This document shows positions 57,659 through 64,000 of a DNA stretch of 64,000 bases, in pieces. A program made the position numbers and the translations under genes. Origin of the DNA: Glutinoglossum americanum (Eukaryota > Ascomycota > Geoglossomycetes > Geoglossales > Geoglossaceae); contig JAGHQL010000073.1 in assembly GCA_020080175.1 (NCBI GenBank), positions 1 to 64,000 of the forward strand, read 5' to 3'. The notes beneath the pieces are model-generated. The model saw nothing but the letters and a program-made list of their open reading frames with translations, did not search any database and was not told where the DNA came from. Position 1 is the stretch's first letter; each line of letters begins with the position of its first letter.

Positions 57659-60600
57659 TCCGTTATATCATGTTGGAATCCGATGCCGTCTGAAACACGG
57701 GAACCACTCTTGCCGACCATCCCTCTTAATCTATGAGGATTCACGGGATAATGAGTAAATAGTGAGTTACTGTGTAGGAAATGGACATTTCGGCGTGGTT
57801 TTCTCCCGCGCATGGTCTCTGTTGTTATGTGGTGACGTCATGGATGTCTTGGCTACCAAGACGACGTCCGCTTAGTGTTGAGCACTCAGCTCGGCAGCAT
57901 GCTCATACTGAGAGGTATTCTGCATACCCGATATTGTATTGGAAAAGTCTGCTCCAGTTATTGCTTGTCTCAGTACCCCTCTATTGGTATTCGGAGGCTA
58001 TGGCGCATCGCCTTTCTTTCCTATCTATATTCCCTACGATTGTACCACTTCTTCATGTATTAGGATCCTAAGAATCAAGCCAAGTTATATTCCTTTAGCT
58101 ATATACAGTTGGTCACCTTGCGCAGCGCTGAGCTGCACTGCTTTTCAGTCTACACGAGACGCCACCATTACACAAGATTTCAATAGTCTCAACACCAACA
58201 CCACATCTTCCCATTATCGCCATCCACAATACACATCACGAATGAAAGCTAAATCTATACAGTTCCATAGACTAGCTATCTCGAGAGAGTGGAAAAGGTA
58301 CAAGAGGGTACGTGTGTTGGGAAGGGAGAGTGTTTATTCCGACCGGTTACTAGAAGGACCCTTGTAAAATCACTATTGAGACCATCTCAACATTACGTGC
58401 GGGTTAGCACTATACATGCATATAAGTTCTCGCCACTTACTCGATTCAAACTTTTTCTCCTAAAATCTATAAAACTCAATACCAGCAGTAGGCCTCGCGA
58501 CCACGAGGTGTTGGGGCACATGATCGGGAGGGAACTAACGGAATTAAGTTTATAGATTCAACTTATTTTTTTACCGTTTCTAAAGCCCTCCGGCCTACTT
58601 GAATTCGCAGAATCGCACCGTCCTCCCCGTCGCCCGTCCATCTCGGGCTGAACTGTGGAACGGTAGGTTGCCAATAGTGCACATAGCATCCAAAAGTTTT
58701 GGTACATTTGCAGCATGAAGGGAATTAGCATGAAAATTCTGCAATGACAGTATGAGCTCAATTCTTACCGAAATCCTCAACAGCCACATTGAAATTGTAG
58801 CTAGTGTATTAGTATACTGGGCTTTCTTTGTATTATAACTAGGTATACATATGGTGTAGTAATGCTTTGAAAAACAGGTCTTAATTGTGACTGAATATGT
58901 CACGGCGGCCGCCGAACAGCCTAGAAGGAGGTTTAGCCCTAGGAGGGGGCCGGCGGGGCATAGGAAAGGCTGCACCTATATGTAATATACCAAGACGTAG
59001 ACATTGGCAAATCGAAGAGGGCTCAGGTGCGTTACCACCTTCGAGCTCCGGGCCACAATGAGTATATATATGAGGCTGAAGAGGGCCTGAGACAGGAACC
59101 TCACCGGCCAAACTCCATAGACACCCTAAACGTACTATTAAGCAAGAATCTATTCTACCCCCTCGCGCTGAGGCGGCCGGCCTTACTTAAATAAGCCGCT
59201 GTTACAAATATTAGTAGTTGAATGTTCATACATAATAAAGTACCCTATCATTAAATCGAGGTTACTGCGGGATTTTTTGAACGGGAAAAAACTACTCTTG
59301 CGGATTAGTTAGCTTGTTCTCCTAACTTGAACCGTATAGAAAATTTATAAAGTTACTTTAAAAGAGCTACAAACAATAGAGACACTATTCCTAAAACCTA
59401 AAAGGAACTTTCAATAGTCATTAAGGAAAGCAGGAGTGCATAGGTATTGAAGACTTCAATAGCATGATTGTAGGTATATATAGGAAGGACTCTTCTCACT
59501 CCGTAGGCCGACAGAACTAATATATTCTACTTACATGCTCGTTCCCATTCCTTCGCTCGTGCCATAACCTCCAACAATAGCTTTTCTTTTTTTTTTACTT
59601 CACTTATTTGTAACAAGGCGAATTTTTTGAGCCTACAATCAATACAATAAACATAGGATTGAGCGTTGCGCACTCCGAACAAGACTCTCCCACAATTCCA
59701 ATTTTGGCGGGGTATCGAAACTTTTTGACACCATATGTCCATGGAATCTGGCACCATAATGTCCTTATCGCCCGCGAAATTCGGTAGAAACCAGGTAGAG
59801 GAGTGGACTCGGATACCCCACAAAGGACTTGCATACCACGGAAACTATAGCCATAGCGTGGCATACCAATCGCACAAGCCGAATAAAAGAAATTACTCTC
59901 ACAAAGTAACCGCATCTAAAAACTTTGTCTTTCTAACACCACCCAGCCTTTAATATCGACCGGGTTCTTTACTGACTTTTTTGTGGCGAATATTTGCCCA
60001 TTTAATCCGTTTACCCTCATCGACTTTACGGCGCCCCACACGGATAGTAACCCCGCGAGCTTGCTCCGTGATACGATGTGAGGGCGGGTCGGTGGGTAGT
60101 CAAGATTGAATAGCCGATTCTAGCTACCTCAGCTGCATGTGGGCCTTAGTGCGGCCAGGGAGGGTTTCCGGGCTCGGTATCTGAGATCTCACGTGGTCCC
60201 ACTAGGGTTTCATGGCCCGGGTTGTGGGGCGGTGTTCCAGGCCGGGTATCCTCCTTGGTTTTTTCACGGCCTCCTGTATCGTCCGTGCTTCTTTTAACTT
60301 CCTTGGGTGGACGGATGTATAAGGGGCCAAAGCGTCCATGTGGGGCAGGCGGAGTTATTCTCAGCTATGGCCGCAAGGGGGTGTAACTCGCTGAGAAATC
60401 GCCTCCTCTCTAAGGCCCCATGCTTATTTGGTACTTCTTCCGCTAACTTCCCATGCTGGTCTCGTATCAGGCCGGGTGGTTGATGGCCGCGATCGTGTCG
60501 GTGCCTTCTCGCCGAGGATCCCCCTTCTACGATCAGGTACGGAGGCTATTGATCCGGCGGAATTCGGCCTGTCTCGCGGTATTCTAGTAGATAATTTGAG

Positions 60601-60963
60601 AAATCTGGTCTGGTAGCCTTTGCACAGATCCAGAAGGGTGAACCGCCGATGTGAGGCACCCGAGCTCTTTACGGTACATTTAGCTTTCTGTAACTGGCCC
60701 TGTGAGATATTTTGTTATCCCGGCTGTCGCGTTTCAGGGACAAGCCTAATGCCTCTTGCTCATTCATTTCTCAAGCCTCTAGGCTTTGATGCAAACATTA
60801 GTTGAGCAAGTAGTTACGGTGGTGCTCACAGATGGATATTGTGGGATGGGATCGGCGTTGAAGTGGGAATCTTTAGGACCTGGCATCGGTACAGAACATC
60901 TCAGAGTAGTCACTCTGAAACTCTCGAATACAATCTAGTACAATCTAGGCCTCATCCACTCCC
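57659..60963. other. Long region without a supported gene
   Basis: Frames up to 142 codons (57939-58367 plus) lack family resemblance and overlap opposite-strand frames. A minus-strand stretch at 59823-59527 (ending EVKKKEKLLLEVMARAKEWE) is mildly protein-like. 59200-59520 is AT-rich. No LTR ends, TIRs or tRNA boxes were found. Confidence 0.35.
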
Positions 60964-61473
60964 TCAAGCCATAACGGCCGTATGGAGCCGAGCGTCCCGC
61001 AGGTTGTCATGGAGTACCGACTTAATTTCGTGATGTATCTCTGGCCTCACAAGGTAGTATTTGATGGTGGGAAGGGCATTAAAGAAGCCCTCTATCATAT
61101 CCAACCAACTTTGGTTCCCTACAAATCGCGAAAGGCTTAGTAACTAGGCTTCTGTATGGGCTTTGAATGCAACTTACTGATTGGCAACATTCAGAGTGCC
61201 AGCAAACCACAAGATAGCAGCAGTCTCAATGGGTACTAGGGAAGCTGACATTCGAGTTGTATCGGCCCACGGCATGATCCGTTGTGGTGAGCAGGCCGTG
61301 AGAATGCAGAATAGACGAAACCAAGTACACGGGAATTGCAGCAAACAGTATTCCCGAGACCGGGAGTGACCCTCATGCGATATGAGAGCCACTCCCGTAG
61401 AATCATGCATGCTGCCGAGTAGCATACCCTCTCTAGAGAATGCTTTGTTCTCTTGTGCTCCTAGCCTGGGCAT
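60964..61473 (-). pseudogene. 3' part of an unrecognised gene with one intron
   Basis: The minus strand reads CILTACSPQRIMPWADTTRM, then LVPIETAAILWFAGTLNVAN, up to a GTAAGT donor at 61177. After an acceptor ACTAAG (exon from 61135) it goes on LSRFVGNQSWLDMIEGFFNA ... HDNLRDARLHTAVMA and ends at TGA 60966-60964. The phase is kept across the 42-nt intron. The first part is hydrophobic and may be membrane-embedded. No 5' exons with clear coding potential were found upstream, so it is probably a truncated gene. Family unknown. Confidence 0.4.
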
Positions 61474-63138
61474 CGGAGGATGTGGTAGAGAGGAAGACGT
61501 GGCGTTGCGGATTGAGACAAGCGCTTACCCTCAGTGGCTTGTCTCCTACCGCGCTATGCTGGTTAAATTAACGGGCAGCTAAAACTATATTTAGCACAGT
61601 ATTTCTCTGCCTTGCTGACTGCCTGATGTGATTAGCGGGGACGGACTTTTTTTTTCCCTTATGTAAAATAATGTCCCTGCAGCGCCCGTGCGGACTAGCG
61701 TGGGGATACCACGGCGGCACAGGGCATAAGTTTTGTCGGTCTCGATCTATATCGTACGCGAAGTTCGGAAACACCACAACTCAGCCAAAACACTTTGAAA
61801 AAAAGTCAGAGAAACGAGGATTAGCGGGAAATCATCCATACATCGTGCCTGGGAATTTTCGGAAAATTCTGCTGAGCGGTTGCTGTTTGTGCGGTGTTGA
61901 GGTCACTCGGCAGTTCCCGACCATCTAACAAAACCTATGGGCAGGACTTTCCCCTGCACCCACCCGTGCACCATGTACCCCAAGTACACCCGATGCGTAT
62001 TTTCTAAACCGCCCTGCTTCGCCACAGCTGTGACGGGCGCGGCAGCCTTGCCGAACACGCCTGAACGGCCGTTTTGAAGCGTCTGCCCGACCCGCAACTG
62101 TTGGAAAGTCGGTGGATAAAACCAACCGGTTAATGCGATGGGGTAGGACAACCTGAGCCGTTGGATGCCCGTCGACGGGAGGGTGGAGAGAGCGATGACA
62201 GGGGGCTGGCGTGGTTCTCAGGCCGAGGTTCGTGCACCAGACAGCACCCTTGACGAGGCTAACGCCGAAGGCGGCGCGAAAAAGTTAATGCCTAACGATT
62301 TGGGTCGTCCCGCCCGATCGATCACGGTGGTGTTCTGGTCTGCAGGGGCGTGCAGAGTAGACTTGGCCAAGTGCCTGATGTGCAGTACCAGGGTATAATT
62401 ACATGGGGCTCGGATTGGCTAGCGTGAGTCACTGTTTTCTTTCCACCTTCCATCGCCATCTGTTTTAATGCTTATTTCGGCATAGGCCAGCGCGGCAACT
62501 CCAGGGCTCATGTACTCTATCCGAGTGCAGCACGTCGGGCATGACACCCGCTCGTTTCGCTTCCCCAGCCCCAGCAATCGTGGGCCGGGTTGCTCTCACC
62601 CTGTACGAAACAGGATTCCGTCATGAGCCGCTTCTGAGAGTTATTTTCGAGCGTGATTCGGCTTCGCTGAGGGGAAGGAAGGCTCTCCCATGAGGGTTGC
62701 GTGACCGATTGGTACGAATATGTGACCCGACCGCCTAGCTGCCGTGTCTGCCTTAGCCCACCCAGAAATTGTATGCGCATCCTAGCGATGGTCAGGGATG
62801 TAGGATGCATACCCTCTCCGCCAATATGGGTGGCAGGAGACGCCCCTCTATATATTCTCTCTAAGTCCGATGCGTCTCGCTATTCAAGCAATCGTTTAGT
62901 TTTTTTCGTATTTCCATACCCACAGGTACACCTAAGGCCGCAGTGGTGGTCCGTGCCCCCCTCTAGCCACACTCTCGCTCCGGCGGTGTTCTTCCCCACG
63001 CTATTTACACTGCGTTCTGCTACCACGCTCCGCTCGACAGAGCTAGGCCCCCAGTGTTATATATAGCTTCGCAGCAGACCTCTTGCATTCAAACCTATTG
63101 AACCACGAAGCGATCCGCAAAACCCCATAGGAGCCGCT
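61474..63138. other. Region without a supported gene
   Basis: Frames of up to about 120 codons on both strands without family resemblance. The last 80 bp contain the probable promoter of the T5orf172 gene. Confidence 0.4.
63058..63066 (+). promoter_or_regulatory. TATA-like element
   Basis: TTATATATAG lies about 75 bp upstream of ATG 63139, a fitting distance for a fungal core promoter. Position and sequence only. Confidence 0.4.
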
Positions 63139-64000
63139 ATGCCTAGGTCGCCGAAGAATATAGTGGTTGTGGAGGATGCATCCTATATGAAGGCTCCCAG
63201 ACAGGACCCGGAGGTAGCCAAACCAGAAGGGCGGGACGTGTCGATTCCAAGGACTCCTAGCCGAACTAGACTACGACCGGAAAGCCGCCACAAGCCTTGT
63301 AGCACATCGATGGAAAATGCGCCGGCTCAGCCGGCTCATACTCGGGGGCTCGGTACATCTGGGCATCGTGCAGAAGATTTACTAGCCAGCTACCTGCAAA
63401 ATTTGCAGCTACGAGAAACGGTGGAAAGGCAGGATGGTCTCACAGCATCGCCGGGATCTCCGGAATCACCTTCTAGTGAAGGTTACAACAGCATATGGGG
63501 GACACCAGAGTCAAGTGGCGGCAACACATCATCGGCCTGTACTACCCCTAGCCCACGGTATCGTCACCGGGTCTCACTCAGGGAAGAACCATCATCCCCT
63601 ACGACTGCGCACCGTCCGGGGGGTTCGTCCAGAACGCATAGTGCTGCTGTCCCTGTCCAAAAAACAGGCCGTAACACTGCTGCGGAGGAAGCGAACATTG
63701 GCACGAATCATGGCTCCGCCAAAACCGCCCAATACCCGCCCCTCCTAGGCAGGGAGAGCGTCCCTGAGGTGCTCACCAAAGACTTGGGATCCCGAGACAT
63801 GATTGATGGGGAAATATATGCCTACAAGACTAGTAGGTATCCCGGGCTGATAAAGATAGGCTACACAAAAAATGCTTCCCGAGAACGTGCAAAGGCGTGG
63901 GGGCAGGGGTGCGGGTACAAGGCCACAGTACTGTATCCTAAAGCCCCAAATGGGGGGGTGCGGCTACCCCATGCCCACCGAGCCGAATCTCTTATTATGG
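63139..64000 (+). CDS. T5orf172 (GIY-YIG-like) domain protein, 3' partial
   Basis: From ATG 63139 (MPRSPKNIVVVEDASYMKAP) the frame is open for 287 codons to the window edge. The first 215 residues are disordered, basic and Ser/Pro-rich. From about residue 222 it reads GEIYAYKTSRYPGLIKIGYT, KNASRERAKAW, CGY and PHAHRAESLI. That is the T5orf172/MUG113 domain, a GIY-YIG-nuclease relative: the G-IY-Y pair, the P-G-IKIGYTK strand and the HA-R-E element are all visible. Such proteins are expanded in moulds and have no settled function. The end of the domain and the stop lie outside the window. Confidence 0.8.
   Translation, partial: MPRSPKNIVVVEDASYMKAPRQDPEVAKPEGRDVSIPRTPSRTRLRPESRHKPCSTSMENAPAQPAHTRGLGTSGHRAEDLLASYLQNLQLRETVERQDGLTASPGSPESPSSEGYNSIWGTPESSGGNTSSACTTPSPRYRHRVSLREEPSSPTTAHRPGGSSRTHSAAVPVQKTGRNTAAEEANIGTNHGSAKTAQYPPLLGRESVPEVLTKDLGSRDMIDGEIYAYKTSRYPGLIKIGYTKNASRERAKAWGQGCGYKATVLYPKAPNGGVRLPHAHRAESLIM

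Noticed and set aside
57939-58367. 142-codon plus-strand frame
   Set aside because: No recognisable domain, overlaps other frames, and lacks coding-like composition.
1-64000. CRISPR arrays, rRNA genes, telomere repeats, bacterial-type operons
   Set aside because: None seen; the window is eukaryotic with short spliceosomal introns and no TTAGGG arrays.

Overview
The window looks like an accessory, gene-poor and repeat-rich segment of a filamentous ascomycete genome (Pezizomycotina; the gene families would fit Eurotiales, but this is not proven). Three things support this. Genes have short introns (about 45-60 nt) with GT..AG borders and CTAAC/CTGAC-like branch sites. The protein families are typical of moulds: NACHT/WD40/ankyrin NLRs, a Clr5-TPR protein, an AAA ATPase with a DUF7025-type front half, a fungal T5orf172 protein and an MUP1-type permease. 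Finally, C-to-T/G-to-A damage resembling repeat-induced point mutation (RIP) marks one DNA transposon very clearly.

Layout. 1-2.4 kb: the 3' end of a WD40 NLR with near-identical 126-bp repeats, a broken ankyrin remnant and a broken single-pass membrane protein. 5.1-6.6 kb: a small gene with a STAND-type N-terminal domain and no NACHT. 8.4-10.4 kb: an intact five-exon amino-acid permease. 11.5-12.9 kb: a single-exon multi-pass membrane protein. 13.8-16.0 kb: a three-exon Clr5-TPR gene on the minus strand. 18.1-20.3 kb: an AAA ATPase. 24.1-26.2 kb: a large membrane protein with a long ectodomain. 28.6-31.7 kb: a RIP-damaged Mutator-like DNA transposon with 63-bp inverted ends and a 9-bp target duplication, carrying a younger solo LTR. 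33.9-36.3 kb: a PIF1-type helicase with an N-terminal viroplasmin/RNase H1-like domain. 38.1-40.1 kb: an ankyrin gene broken by a solo LTR. 42.0-43.5 kb: an intact five-exon Zn2Cys6-like gene with a GC-AG intron. 45.8-46.6 kb: another gene cut by a solo LTR. 48.0-52.7 kb: a NACHT-ankyrin NLR with an unusual C-terminal module. 53.7-54.5 kb: a SprT-like metalloprotease. 56.7-57.7 and 61.0-61.5 kb: decayed genes. 63.1 kb to the window end: an open T5orf172/GIY-YIG-type gene running off the edge.

Five solo LTRs from three families were found by their TG..CA-type ends and 5-bp target duplications (20432-20761 and 46138-46447; 22851-23366 and 39591-40112; 29925-30186). Two of them split host genes.

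The genes do not form an operon or an obvious metabolic cluster. The common thread is self/non-self recognition and repeat biology: NLR-type proteins in several states of completeness, a lone NLR-type N-terminal domain, a Clr5 protein and a helicase of unusual architecture, set among transposon scars. Long stretches between these genes show only short, decayed or meaningless reading frames.
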